The notes under the pieces were generated by a model, which was not told the DNA's origin, made no database searches, and worked only from the letters and a program-made list of their open reading frames with translations. Made by a program: the position numbers and the translations under genes. Shown here in pieces: positions 6,210 to 14,046 of a stretch of 17,853 bases of DNA; within the stretch, counting starts at the first letter, position 1; every line of letters begins with the position of its first letter. Origin of the DNA: an uncultured Eubacteriales bacterium (lineage in GTDB: Bacteria; Bacillota; Clostridia; Oscillospirales; Butyricicoccaceae); assembly GCA_910586105.1 (NCBI GenBank), contig CAJUGU010000078.1, forward strand, positions 1-17,853, read 5' to 3'.

Positions 6210-6887
6210 TCATTTCTGGCCCATCAGCTCCAGCGCCTGCTTTGCCGCCATCTGCTCGGCTTCCTTTTTGCTCCGGCCCCGGCCTTCGGCAAATACGTTG
6301 CTGTTGAGCAGCAGCTGCATGGTGAACGTCTTGTTATGATCCGGCCCTTCCGCGTTGGCCAGCCGGTATTCCAGCGTTTCCTGCCGGCTTTTCTGCACGA
6401 TCTCCTGCAGCATCGTCTTGTAATCCTTGAACGCGCCGCCATGCCGCGCCGCTTCGGCCTTGCGCGGCACGAAGCTCAGCACGAACGCCCGCGCGGGCTC
6501 TATGCCGCCGTCCAGATAGATCGCGCCCAGCAGCGCTTCGACCGCGTCCGCAAGGATCGACGGGCGCTGCCGCCCCCCGCCCATTTCCTCGCCGTGGCCC
6601 AGCTTGATCTCCTGATCGATCCCGAGTTCTTTGGCGATCTCGTAAAGCGTCTGCTCGCATACCACCGCTGCGCGCAGCTTGGTCAGCTCCCCTTCCGGCA
6701 ACTCCGGAAAGTGGTTGTACAGGTAGTCTGCCGATACAAAGCCCAATACGGAATCGCCAAGGAACTCGAGCCGTTCGTTGTTGTGGATGCGCCGCGCGCG
6801 CTGCTCGTTCGCGTAGGACGAATGGGTCAGCGCCTTCTGGAACAGCCTGTCGTCCCGGAACTGATATCCGATCGTTTCCTTCAGCAT
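6210..6887 (-). CDS. rnc: Ribonuclease III
   Basis: A 225-residue endonuclease that cuts double-stranded RNA in rRNA maturation and mRNA turnover. The signature N-E-R-L-E-F-L-G-D-S spans 37-46, giving E38, E41 and D45, and the other active-site acids E65, D114 and E117 fall at the same numbers as in the E. coli enzyme. The double-stranded-RNA-binding domain is at about 154-223 (F-K-D-Y-K-T-M-L-Q-E, then G-R-G-R-S-K-K-E-A-E-Q-x-A-A). The start is the ATG at 6885-6887, preceded by TTAGGAGGG. A longer reading frame to 6992 exists, but its extra residues do not fit the family. It follows acpP across a terminator hairpin that ends only 15 bases before this ATG, so expression likely depends on readthrough. 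Confidence 0.97.
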   Translation of the reverse strand: MLKETIGYQFRDDRLFQKALTHSSYANEQRARRIHNNERLEFLGDSVLGFVSADYLYNHFPELPEGELTKLRAAVVCEQTLYEIAKELGIDQEIKLGHGEEMGGGRQRPSILADAVEALLGAIYLDGGIEPARAFVLSFVPRKAEAARHGGAFKDYKTMLQEIVQKSRQETLEYRLANAEGPDHNKTFTMQLLLNSNVFAEGRGRSKKEAEQMAAKQALELMGQK

Positions 6888-6901
6888 GGTATCCCTCCTA
6901 A

Positions 6902-6934
6902 CAAAAACAGAAAGAGCCGCGCTGTGCCGGCTCT
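6902..6934 (-). terminator. Intrinsic terminator between acpP and rnc
   Basis: On the minus strand, AGAGCCG and CGGCTCT (6928-6934 and 6913-6919) form a 7-bp stem with an eight-base loop, followed by TTCTGTTTTTG. This is a standard intrinsic terminator for acpP. It lies directly before the ribosome binding site of rnc, so any rnc transcript from the acpP promoter must read through it. Confidence 0.75.
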
Positions 6935-6997
6935 GCCTGTCAGGATCCCGATCCCTGCGGGGCCGTCCGCCCGCGCAGAGCCTTCGGGACATGTCCC

Positions 6998-7219
6998 TTA
7001 CTCCCCGATCAGCTCAAGGACGTCGCCGACGGTCTTGATCTTCGCGGCGTCCTGCTCGGAGATCTCCCCAACGTCAAACGCTTCCTCGATCGACATCATC
7101 AGCTCGACCAGATCCAGCGAGTCCGCGCCGAGGTCTTCCACAAATGTAGTCTCCGGGGTGATGCTTTCCGCATCCACGCCAAACTGTTCTGCCAGAATAT
7201 TGCAAAGCTTTTCAAACAT
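6998..7219 (-). CDS. acpP: Acyl carrier protein
   Basis: A 73-residue acidic protein that carries growing acyl chains during fatty acid synthesis in the cytosol. The motif G-A-D-S-L-D-L-V-E contains S34, where the phosphopantetheine arm is attached. The length and the T-F-V-E-D-L and A-A-K-I-K-T-V-G-D segments are typical of the family. The start at 7217-7219 is preceded by AGGAGGAAACACT. A longer frame upstream is excluded because it would run through the promoter. It follows plsX, the usual Firmicutes pairing, because PlsX uses acyl-ACP as substrate. It has its own consensus promoter and its own terminator, which suits a highly expressed protein. Confidence 0.97.
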   Translation of the reverse strand: MFEKLCNILAEQFGVDAESITPETTFVEDLGADSLDLVELMMSIEEAFDVGEISEQDAAKIKTVGDVLELIGE

Positions 7220-7277
7220 AGTGTTTCCTCCTGCAAGCTGTCTAATGATGCTGCACCGCAGCCTCTTTCTACCATGT

Positions 7278-7306
7278 ATGATAGAGGCTTCCGGCGCGTC
7301 TGTCAA
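7278..7306 (-). promoter_or_regulatory. Strong promoter for acpP (and rnc)
   Basis: TTGACA (7301-7306) and TATCAT (7278-7283) on the minus strand are separated by exactly 17 bases, a near-consensus housekeeping promoter. Transcription would start near 7271, about 50 bases before the acpP ATG. The 7220-7375 gap therefore holds this promoter and no gene. Confidence 0.85.
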
Positions 7307-7375
7307 GAGGGAACGGCAAAATTTTTTTTTCATCCGCCGAAAACTTTGCGCGCCGCCGCCCTGCCGGAGGCCGTT

Positions 7376-8389
7376 TCAGCCGACGGTCATAAAGCCGACC
7401 TGCCCCGCGATCTCCGCGATCAGCCCCGAGCGGCAGAATTCGATCGCCTGCCGCACGGCGTTCATCGCCGCCGTCTCGTTCGAGGAGCCGTGCGCCTTGA
7501 TGACCGGGCACGATATGCCAAGGAACGGCGCGCCGCCGATCTTGTCCTGATCGAACAGGCCGCGGAAGTCGTCCAGCCCGCCCTTGACCAGCAGGTAGCC
7601 CAGCTTGGTACCCGCCGAACGCAGGAACACCTGTTTCAGTTCGCCGGACATGAACTTGGCGACGCCCTCGATCGTTTTCAGCATCACGTTGCCCGCAAAG
7701 CCGTCGCAGACCGCCACGTCGCACGCGCCCAGCGGCACGTCCCGCCCTTCGACGTTGCCGACGAAGCGCAGCCGCCCCGCGTCGCCCGCCGCCTTCAGCA
7801 GCCGGTAAGCCTCGAGCCGGAGCGGGTCGCCCTTCGTGTCCTCCGAGCCGTTGTTCACCAGCCCGACGCGCGGCTGCTCCACGCCCATGATCTTCCGCAT
7901 ATACAGCGAGCCCATAAACGCAAATTGCAGCAGGTATTCCGCTGTGCATTCGGTGTTCGCGCCCGCGTCCACCAGCAGCACCTGCCCGCCCGCGCACGGC
8001 ATCACCGGCGCGAGCGCGCCCCGGCGGATGCCCTTGATCCGCTTGCAGAACAGCGTGGCGCCCGCCAGCAGCGCGCCCGTCGAGCCTGCCGAAACGATCG
8101 CGTCGCCCTCGCCTTTCTGCACCATTTTGAGCGCTACCGCCATCGAGGACTCCGGCTTCTTCCGCAGGACGGTCGCCGGGTCGTCGTGCATATCTACGAG
8201 GTCGGGCGCGTGTACGATCGAAACATGGGGCGCGCCCTCCGCGCCGTCCGCCTTCAGGATCGCGCGCAGCCGTTCCTCCTGCCCGACCAGCACCACGTCC
8301 TCGCCGAACTGCTTCGCCGCCCGCACGCCGCCGCGCACGATCGCCTCGGGCGCGTTGTCGCCGCCCATGGCGTCTACTATGATCTTCAT
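7376..8389 (-). CDS. plsX: Phosphate acyltransferase PlsX
   Basis: A 337-residue soluble enzyme that makes acyl-phosphate from acyl-ACP and phosphate, the first step of the PlsX-PlsY route to phospholipids. The N-terminus M-K-I-I-V-D-A-M-G-G-D-N-A-P is the family hallmark. G-S-T-G-A-L-L-A-G-A and D-A-G-A-N-T-E-C near the middle, and G-F-A-G-N-V-M-L-K further on, also fit. The length is normal. The ATG at 8387-8389 overlaps the trmFO stop (ATGA), with AAAGGAG upstream inside trmFO, so it is translationally coupled. The acyl carrier protein it works with is encoded directly downstream under a separate promoter. Confidence 0.97.
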   Translation of the reverse strand: MKIIVDAMGGDNAPEAIVRGGVRAAKQFGEDVVLVGQEERLRAILKADGAEGAPHVSIVHAPDLVDMHDDPATVLRKKPESSMAVALKMVQKGEGDAIVSAGSTGALLAGATLFCKRIKGIRRGALAPVMPCAGGQVLLVDAGANTECTAEYLLQFAFMGSLYMRKIMGVEQPRVGLVNNGSEDTKGDPLRLEAYRLLKAAGDAGRLRFVGNVEGRDVPLGACDVAVCDGFAGNVMLKTIEGVAKFMSGELKQVFLRSAGTKLGYLLVKGGLDDFRGLFDQDKIGGAPFLGISCPVIKAHGSSNETAAMNAVRQAIEFCRSGLIAEIAGQVGFMTVG

Positions 8390-9702
8390 CCTGCCATCTC
8401 CTTTGCGATGCTGTCCACGGCCTCCAGCGCGCGCGCCGAGACCGCCTGGTTTTTCTCGCGCTTGCCGCGCACGCGGTAACCCAATGGGTCGATAATACCA
8501 AAGTTAATGTTCATCGGCTGGAATTTCGTCACCGTTTCGTTGGAAATGTACGCCGCCAACGCGCCGATCGCAGTCGTTGCCGGGAAGGCGGGCAGCGGTT
8601 TGCCCAGCGCTTCGCACGCCGCCGAAACGCCGGCCAGCCAGCCGGACGCATCCGATTCGACATAGCCCTCGACCCCGGTCATCTGCCCGGCAAACCGGAT
8701 GCGCGGGTCGCTGCGCAGCGCATAGGTCGCATCGAGCAGGCGCGGGGAATCGAGGAAAGTGTTGCGGTGCATCACGCCATAGCGCACGAATTCCGCATCC
8801 CGCAGCGCGGGGATCATGGAGAACACCCGCTTCTGTTCGCCAAATTTCAAATGCGTCTGGCACCCGACCAAGTTGTACAGGCTGCCCTGCGCGTTGTCGC
8901 GGCGCAGCTGTAAGACGGCGTAAGGGTCCTTCCCCGTTTTGGGGTCGGGCAGGCCAACCGGCTTCAGGATGCCGTACAGCAGCGTATCGTGGCCGCGCCG
9001 CGCGTTGACCTCAATCGGCATGCAGCCCTCAAAGACCCGGCTGTCCTCAAAGCCGTGTACCTCGGCCTGTTCAGCCGTGGTCAGCGCTTCCCAGAAAGCG
9101 TCAAACTGCTCGCGGTCCATCGCGCAGTTGATATAATCCGCCGTGCCCTTGCCGTAGCGGGAGGCGAACCACGCCTGCGAAAGGTCGATGCTTTCGGCGG
9201 TGACGATGGGCGCCGCCGCGTCATAAAAATGCAGGAATTCCCCGCCTACCAGCCGGTGGATGTCCTCAAACAGCGCGTCGGAGGTCAGCGGCCCGGTCGC
9301 CACGACCACCCGCCCCTCGCGGGGGATCTCGACCGCTTCGCCGCGCTCGATCGTAATGAGCGGATGCGATTCGATCCGCTGCGTGACCAGCCGCGAAAAG
9401 GCCTCCCGGTCGACGGCAAGCGCTCCGCCCGCCTCTACCTGCGTTTCATCCGCGCAGCGCACGATCAGCCCGCCCAGCCGCCGCAGTTCTTCCTTGAGCA
9501 GCCCCGCCGCGTTGGAAAGCTCGTTCGAGCGCAGCGAGTTCGAGCATACCAGCTCCGCCAGGCCGTCCGAATGGTGCGCCGGGGTCTTCTTGTCCGGCTT
9601 CATCTCCCGCAGGAGCACCGGCACGCCGCGCCCGGCCAGCTGCCAGGCTGCTTCGCAGCCCGCCAGCCCCGCGCCGATCACGGTCACTCGTTCTGTATTC
9701 AT
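8386..9702 (-). CDS. trmFO: Folate-dependent tRNA (uracil-5-)-methyltransferase TrmFO
   Basis: A 438-residue FAD enzyme that uses methylene-tetrahydrofolate to make 5-methyluridine at position 54 in the T-loop of tRNA, as in many Firmicutes. The FAD-binding G-A-G-L-A-G-C-E-A-A is at 10-19. C53 (in L-V-C-S-N-S-L-R-S) and C227 (in F-E-G-C-M-P-I-E) match the two conserved cysteines of the B. subtilis enzyme. The start is the ATG at 9700-9702, which overlaps the topA stop in an ATGA. The frame stays open far upstream, but only because it lies opposite the topA lysine-rich tail, so the 594-residue version is rejected. The order topA-trmFO is common in Firmicutes. Confidence 0.96.
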   Translation of the reverse strand: MNTERVTVIGAGLAGCEAAWQLAGRGVPVLLREMKPDKKTPAHHSDGLAELVCSNSLRSNELSNAAGLLKEELRRLGGLIVRCADETQVEAGGALAVDREAFSRLVTQRIESHPLITIERGEAVEIPREGRVVVATGPLTSDALFEDIHRLVGGEFLHFYDAAAPIVTAESIDLSQAWFASRYGKGTADYINCAMDREQFDAFWEALTTAEQAEVHGFEDSRVFEGCMPIEVNARRGHDTLLYGILKPVGLPDPKTGKDPYAVLQLRRDNAQGSLYNLVGCQTHLKFGEQKRVFSMIPALRDAEFVRYGVMHRNTFLDSPRLLDATYALRSDPRIRFAGQMTGVEGYVESDASGWLAGVSAACEALGKPLPAFPATTAIGALAAYISNETVTKFQPMNINFGIIDPLGYRVRGKREKNQAVSARALEAVDSIAKEMAG

Positions 9703-12152
9703 GCTTCTGCCTCGCCGTCCGTCCCAGCCGCTTCCGCCGCCTTTTCCGTAGTTTTCTTCGTTGACGCGGCCTTCTTCACCGTCTTCGCCGCCGCTGTTTT
9801 CGTCGCGGTCGATTTTTTCGCCGCCGCCGTCTTTGCAGTGGTCTTTGCCGCCGTCTTCTTCGCAGCGGGTTTTTTCGCCGTCGTCTTCTTTTCCTCCGTC
9901 TTTTTCGCGGCGGTCTTCTTTGCCGCCGTCTTCTTCGCCGCCTTGCCTTCCTCGGCGGCTTCCTTCTCCGCGGCCTCCTTGGCGGCGGCGCGTTCCGCAG
10001 CCTTGGCGGCGCGCGCCTCGCGGCGCTGGCGGTTCTTCTCCGCCTCCTCGGGCGGCAGGCCCTCCTTCACCAGCTCGGAATAATTGCAGCCCTCGCGCAG
10101 GCAAACGTCGCGCACTTCCTTCGAGTCGCGGTCGGTATGCCGGAACAGCGACGAATCGCAGGTCGGGCACTTGGTCTTGAGCGGCTTATCCCAGGTCATG
10201 AACTGGCAGGTCGGGAAGGTATCGCACGAATAATAAACGTAGCCGCGCGCCGACTTCTTCTTGACCACCTTCGCGCCGCATGCCGGGCACGCCGCGCCGG
10301 TATCCTCGGTGATCGCCTTGGTGTTCGTACACTCGGGGAAGCCCGGGCAGGCCAGGAATTTGCCGAAACGCCCGATTTTGATGACCATGTTCCGGCCGCA
10401 CTTCTCGCAGATCACGTCGGTGACTTCGTCCTCGATCTTGATGCGGGTCTTCTCCAGGTCCTTTTCCGCCTGATCGAGCGCGCCCTCGAAATCGGCGTAA
10501 AACTCGTGCAGCAGCTTGATATAATCGAGCTTGCCCGCCTCGACTTCGTCGAGACGCTGTTCCATGTTCGCGGTAAATTCGTAATCGGCAACCGACTTGA
10601 ACTTGTCGACCAGCAGCCCGGTAACGCCCTCGCCGAGCGGGGTCGGGCGCAGGCTCTTGTTTTCCTTCACGACATACGAGCGGTCGATGATCGTCGCGAT
10701 CGTCGGCGCGTAGGTCGACGGACGGCCAATGCCTTTCTCCTCCATTGTACGGATGAGGGATGCCTCGGTATAGCGCGCGGGCGGCTGGGTAAAGTGCTGC
10801 GCCGGTTCGACCGCATCCGCGCGCAGGCGGTCGCCTTCGTGGAAAACCGGGAGCGGCTTCCCGGCTTCGCCCTTGTCGGCGTCGTCCGTGCCCTCCTCGT
10901 AGACTGCGGTGAAGCCCGCGAACGCGACGGTATGCCCGGAGGCGCGGAATATGTGGCCTTCGCAAAGGATATCGGCGGAAATGGTGTCATAGATCGCCTC
11001 CGCCATCTGGCAGGCGACGAAGCGCGACCAGATCAGCTTGTAGAGCTTATACTGGTCGGGCGAGAGCGAGCCGCGGATCTCGTCCGGCAGCAGCGCCACG
11101 TTGGAGGGGCGGATCGCTTCGTGCGCGTCCTGCGCCGCGCCCTTGGTCTTAAACACACGCGGCTTGCCGGGGTAGTATTCCTCGCCGTAGCGCCCCCGGA
11201 TGAAGGCCGCGACGGTGCTTGTTGCCTCGTCGGAAAGGCGCACCGAGTCGGTACGCATATAGGTGATCAAACCGGTCGTGCCGACGCCCTCGATATCGAC
11301 GCCTTCGTACAGCTCCTGCGCCACGCTCATGGTGCGGCGCGGGGTCATATTCAGCTTGCGGGACGCTTCCTGCTGGAGCGTCGAGGTGATGAACGGCGCA
11401 GGGACCGACTTTTTCTTCTTACCGCGCTTGATCGTGCCGACGGTGAATTCGTTCCCGGCGACCGCCGCGGTGACGGCCATCGCCTGTTCCCCGGTCTTGA
11501 GCTCGGCCTTGCCGTTTTGATCGCCGTAGTAGCGGGCGGTGAATTTGCCGCCCTCCGCCGTGGCGAGCTGCGCGTCGATCGTCCAGTATTCCTCGGGGAC
11601 GAAGGCACGGATCTCCTTCTCCCGGTCGACCACCAGCCGGGTCGCGACCGACTGCACGCGTCCGGCGGACAGGCCGCGCTTAACCTTGCGCCAGAGGAAG
11701 GGCGACAGGCGGTAGCCGACGATACGGTCGAGGATGCGGCGCGCCTGCTGCGCGTCGATCAGGTCGATATCCAGGTCGCGGGGATGGTCGATGCCGTAGC
11801 GCACCGCGTTTTTCGTGATCTCGTTGAAGGTCACGCGCTTGGAATTGGAATCCTTGAGCTTGAACAGCTCCTTGATGTGCCACGAGATCGCTTCGCCTTC
11901 GCGATCCGGGTCAGTCGCGAGGAAGACGAAGTCGCTCGCCTTCGCCGCCTTGCGCAGCTCGGCGATCAGCTTGTCCTTGCCCTCGATGGGGATATATTCG
12001 GGCTCGAAATCATGTTCGAGGTCGACCCCCATCGTTTTGCGCGGCAGGTCGCGCAGATGGCCCATCGACGCCTTGACGACGTAATCGGAGCCCAGATACT
12101 TGCCTATCGTTTTCGCCTTGGCAGGCGACTCGACAATAACCAGTTTCGACAT
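9699..12152 (-). CDS. topA: DNA topoisomerase I with lysine/alanine-rich tail
   Basis: An 817-residue type IA topoisomerase that relaxes negatively supercoiled DNA. The TOPRIM domain starts at K-L-V-I-V-E-S-P-A-K-A (E8) and includes D-P-D-R-E-G-E at 81-87. L-S-A-G-R-V-Q-S-V-A is at 161-170, and the catalytic tyrosine is Y298 in I-T-Y-M-R-T-D-S. Three zinc fingers follow, with cysteines at 582/585/602/608, 622/625/643/649 and 662/665/684/689. After them, residues 700-817 form a tail made almost entirely of A, K, T and E with repeated A-A-K-K-T units, resembling histone H1-like tails, and ending in an acidic stretch. The start is set by GGAGGAAAATT before ATG, and the 19 extra residues of the longest frame are rejected. 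It overlaps trmFO by 4 bases and lies 162 bases after dprA. Confidence 0.97.
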   Translation of the reverse strand: MSKLVIVESPAKAKTIGKYLGSDYVVKASMGHLRDLPRKTMGVDLEHDFEPEYIPIEGKDKLIAELRKAAKASDFVFLATDPDREGEAISWHIKELFKLKDSNSKRVTFNEITKNAVRYGIDHPRDLDIDLIDAQQARRILDRIVGYRLSPFLWRKVKRGLSAGRVQSVATRLVVDREKEIRAFVPEEYWTIDAQLATAEGGKFTARYYGDQNGKAELKTGEQAMAVTAAVAGNEFTVGTIKRGKKKKSVPAPFITSTLQQEASRKLNMTPRRTMSVAQELYEGVDIEGVGTTGLITYMRTDSVRLSDEATSTVAAFIRGRYGEEYYPGKPRVFKTKGAAQDAHEAIRPSNVALLPDEIRGSLSPDQYKLYKLIWSRFVACQMAEAIYDTISADILCEGHIFRASGHTVAFAGFTAVYEEGTDDADKGEAGKPLPVFHEGDRLRADAVEPAQHFTQPPARYTEASLIRTMEEKGIGRPSTYAPTIATIIDRSYVVKENKSLRPTPLGEGVTGLLVDKFKSVADYEFTANMEQRLDEVEAGKLDYIKLLHEFYADFEGALDQAEKDLEKTRIKIEDEVTDVICEKCGRNMVIKIGRFGKFLACPGFPECTNTKAITEDTGAACPACGAKVVKKKSARGYVYYSCDTFPTCQFMTWDKPLKTKCPTCDSSLFRHTDRDSKEVRDVCLREGCNYSELVKEGLPPEEAEKNRQRREARAAKAAERAAAKEAAEKEAAEEGKAAKKTAAKKTAAKKTEEKKTTAKKPAAKKTAAKTTAKTAAAKKSTATKTAAAKTVKKAASTKKTTEKAAEAAGTDGEAEA

Positions 12153-12181
12153 AATTTTCCTCCAAATCAAATCTATATGAT

Positions 12182-12305
12182 CGCCGGGATATCCGGCGGA
12201 AGATCGCAAATCCAGCGCTGCGGCAGCCGGAAGCCGCCGCAGCCCGGCGTCCCTCAGTCCCGGCCCTGCGCAGGGGACGCCGTCCGCGCAGGGCCGCGCG
12301 CGTCA
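12182..12305. repeat. Palindromic repeat modules between dprA and topA
   Basis: This gap holds an inverted repeat, CGCCGG-x-ATATCCGGCG at 12182-12198, and a stretch at 12275-12293. The latter reads CCCTGCGCGGACGGCGTCC on the minus strand and matches the GTCCTGCGCGGACGGCGCC module found at 14166-14184 in 17 of 19 positions. A CCCTGCGCAGGG palindrome lies between them. It is probably a partial copy of the intergenic repeat family at 13767 and 14199. No terminator with a T-run was seen, so dprA may read through into topA. Confidence 0.5.
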
Positions 12306-12314
12306 AGGCGCGGT

Positions 12315-13661
12315 CTATTCGCAAAGCGAGATCATGCCGCCCTCGTTCCGGAGCAGCGCGTCCAATTCCAGCATCGTAACGATGGAAAGCAACTGGGGCG
12401 CAGGGTAACCCGTCGCCGCAATCAGCTGGTCGGTCGACCGCGCGCCCGCGCGGTCGGCCTTCAGCACCCGCCGCTCCTGCTCGGACAAGCCCTCCGGCAA
12501 CGGCGGCAGACCCGCCTTCGACGGCTCCGGCGTATGCTGGGCCGGTCTCTGCACATCCGAAGCAGTCTGCTCCGGATGCGGGGGCTTAGCCGCCGACGCC
12601 TTGCGCCGCCGGTCGCCGCGCGCCTCCCGTTCGTCGATCTGACGCCACAGGTCGGGCTTTCCCTTCTTTTGCGCGTGCTTCGGCTCCGCGTCCTTCGCGA
12701 CCGGCTCCGCATCCTTCGCGGGACGGCCCGTCAGGCTGCGGAAGGCCCGGTCGATCTTCGCCTCGTCCGGGATCTCGCGCAGCATCCCGCCGTATGCCCG
12801 CACGAGCTGCACCGGGTCGGTCAGCAGGTCGGCTTCATGGTCGCGGATCAACGCGTTACACCCCGCCGACCGGCTTTCCCCCAGCCGGTCGGGCGCCGCG
12901 TATACGTCGCGCCCCTGGTCGAGCGCCAGCCGCGCCGTGATCAGCGCGCCCGAGTTCAGCGGCGCTTCGATCACGATGGTCGCCAGTGACAGGCCGCTGA
13001 TGATCCGGTTGCGCTGGGGGAAATGCCAGCCCGCAGGCTCGCTCCCCGGCGGGAATTCGCTCAGCAGCGTACCGCCAACGAGCAGGTCGCCGAACAGGTG
13101 CGCGTTCCGGATCGGATAACAAATGTCAACGCCGCAACCGAGCACCGCGATCGAACCCGCCCGGCAGGGGGCGCGCAGCGCCCCGCGGTTGGCGGCGCCG
13201 TCGACGCCGTCCGCCATGCCCGAAACGACCAGGAACCCGCTTTCGGCCAGGCTGTAGGCAAAGCGCTCGGCCATCATCAGCCCGTAGGCGCTCGCATTCC
13301 GCGTGCCAACGATCGAAAGCATAGGACGGGTATCCCACAGCGGCTGCTGCCCGCGCCAGTACAGCACGGCGGGCGGGTCGTAAATATGGCGCAGCCGGTC
13401 GGGATAATTGCTGTCGCCCAACGTCAAAATGTGATAATCTTTTTTGGCGCAGGTCTCCAGAATGCGATCGGCCCCGTCCAGGCTTTTGTCCGAAAGCGCG
13501 TCGACCTGCGCCGCAGTCAGCCCGCCGCACAGCAGGAGCGCGCCCCGTCCTGCGGCGTAGACCGCCTCCGGGTCGCCGAAGTGTTCCAGCAGCTGCGCCG
13601 TCACGCGCGGGCCGACGCCGTTACGGGTCGCCAGCCAAAGCCAGTATACGCGCGAAGCCAT
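12315..13661 (-). CDS. dprA: DNA processing protein DprA
   Basis: A 448-residue protein that loads RecA onto incoming single-stranded DNA during natural transformation. A helical N-terminal region (about 1-75) is followed by the Rossmann-fold DprA domain: S-I-V-G-T-R-N-A-S-A-Y-G at 116-127, V-S-G-M-A-D-G-V-D at 146-154, V-L-G-C-G-V-D at 173-179, F-P-Q-R-N-R-I-I-S-G-L-S at 214-225, and S-A-G-C-N-A-L-I near 265-272. Residues about 310-388 are a charged, low-complexity linker that includes the doubled A-K-D-A-E-P. The C-terminal winged-helix domain (DML1 type) is at about 389-448. The start is the ATG at 13659-13661, after AAAGGGGGAATG. The longer frame starting at 13730 lacks a ribosome binding site and family-like sequence. 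It precedes topA, as in other Firmicutes. Confidence 0.95.
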   Translation of the reverse strand: MASRVYWLWLATRNGVGPRVTAQLLEHFGDPEAVYAAGRGALLLCGGLTAAQVDALSDKSLDGADRILETCAKKDYHILTLGDSNYPDRLRHIYDPPAVLYWRGQQPLWDTRPMLSIVGTRNASAYGLMMAERFAYSLAESGFLVVSGMADGVDGAANRGALRAPCRAGSIAVLGCGVDICYPIRNAHLFGDLLVGGTLLSEFPPGSEPAGWHFPQRNRIISGLSLATIVIEAPLNSGALITARLALDQGRDVYAAPDRLGESRSAGCNALIRDHEADLLTDPVQLVRAYGGMLREIPDEAKIDRAFRSLTGRPAKDAEPVAKDAEPKHAQKKGKPDLWRQIDEREARGDRRRKASAAKPPHPEQTASDVQRPAQHTPEPSKAGLPPLPEGLSEQERRVLKADRAGARSTDQLIAATGYPAPQLLSIVTMLELDALLRNEGGMISLCE

Positions 13662-13766
13662 GTTGTCATTCCCCCTTTGCATCCCGGACGCGGAAGCGCC
13701 GCTCCCCCCGAGGGATGCATCCTTTTCCATTTATACTTGCGAACATTGAATATTGCTGTTTGCTTC
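13662..13766 (-). promoter_or_regulatory. Leader region upstream of dprA
   Basis: On the minus strand a TATAAA (about 13731-13736, in AGTATAAATGG) could be a -10 box, although no convincing -35 is seen. Between it and the ATG, GCATCCC (13712-13718) can pair with GGGATGC (13679-13685), the second arm ending just before the AAAGGGGG ribosome binding site. The stem may tune dprA translation. The evidence is only the sequence symmetry. Confidence 0.3.
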
Positions 13767-13930
13767 GCCTGCGCGGCGGGCGCCGGGGCTCTGCCCCGGA
13801 ACCCCGGTCCTACGCGGACGGCGCCAAAGGGACTTGTCCCTTTGGAATCCCTTTCTCGCCTGCGGGCGGGACAGGTGCGCGCAGGCCGCTGCTGCGTCCT
13901 GACCGCCCCGCCAGAACAACGGCGGGGCGG
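13767..13930 (+). repeat. Modular palindromic repeat, copy A
   Basis: An intergenic element built of hairpins: CCGGGGC-TCT-GCCCCGG (13783-13799), then GTCC-TACGC-GGAC and GGCGCC, then a perfect 22-base palindrome CCAAAGGGAC-TT-GTCCCTTTGG (13824-13845), then CGCCTGCGGGCGGGAC, and finally a perfect 10-bp all-GC stem CCGCCCCGCC / GGCGGGGCGG (13903-13930). The same order recurs in inverted orientation at 14047-14199. No protein is encoded here. It may be a small non-autonomous mobile element or a structured RNA. Confidence 0.75.
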
Positions 13931-14046
13931 GTGATTATTTGCGGCAATCGTTTCGGAACGCAAGAAAATAAGACGCGCCGTCCCGGCGCTGCCCGCAAGG
14001 GGCGCGCCCCCTGCCCGGCTCTCCAATCTTTTGCCAGCCTTTCCCG
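13931..14046. other. Spacer between the two repeat copies
   Basis: This stretch separates the inverted repeat copies. It contains the palindrome GGGGCGCGCCCC at 13999-14010 and otherwise nothing I can assign. No gene with a ribosome binding site was found in it on either strand. Confidence 0.4.

Noticed and set aside
6888..6992. N-terminal extension of RNase III to 6992
   Set aside because: It would translate the terminator region after acpP and adds arginine-rich residues not found in the family. The TTAGGAGGG site fixes the start at 6887.
7269..8501. A 410-codon minus-strand frame and a 401-codon plus-strand frame over plsX
   Set aside because: Both are shadows of plsX. The former runs through the acpP promoter and has arginine/alanine-rich, non-protein-like sequence.
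10137..12989. A 950-codon open frame on the plus strand
   Set aside because: It lies antisense to topA and the end of dprA, whose proteins are unmistakable. Its product is rich in R, A, H and D with no recognisable domain, as expected for a shadow frame in GC-rich DNA.
13023..13934. A 303-codon plus-strand frame across the 5' part of dprA and repeat copy A
   Set aside because: It is antisense to the conserved DprA core, has no ribosome binding site and no recognisable domain.
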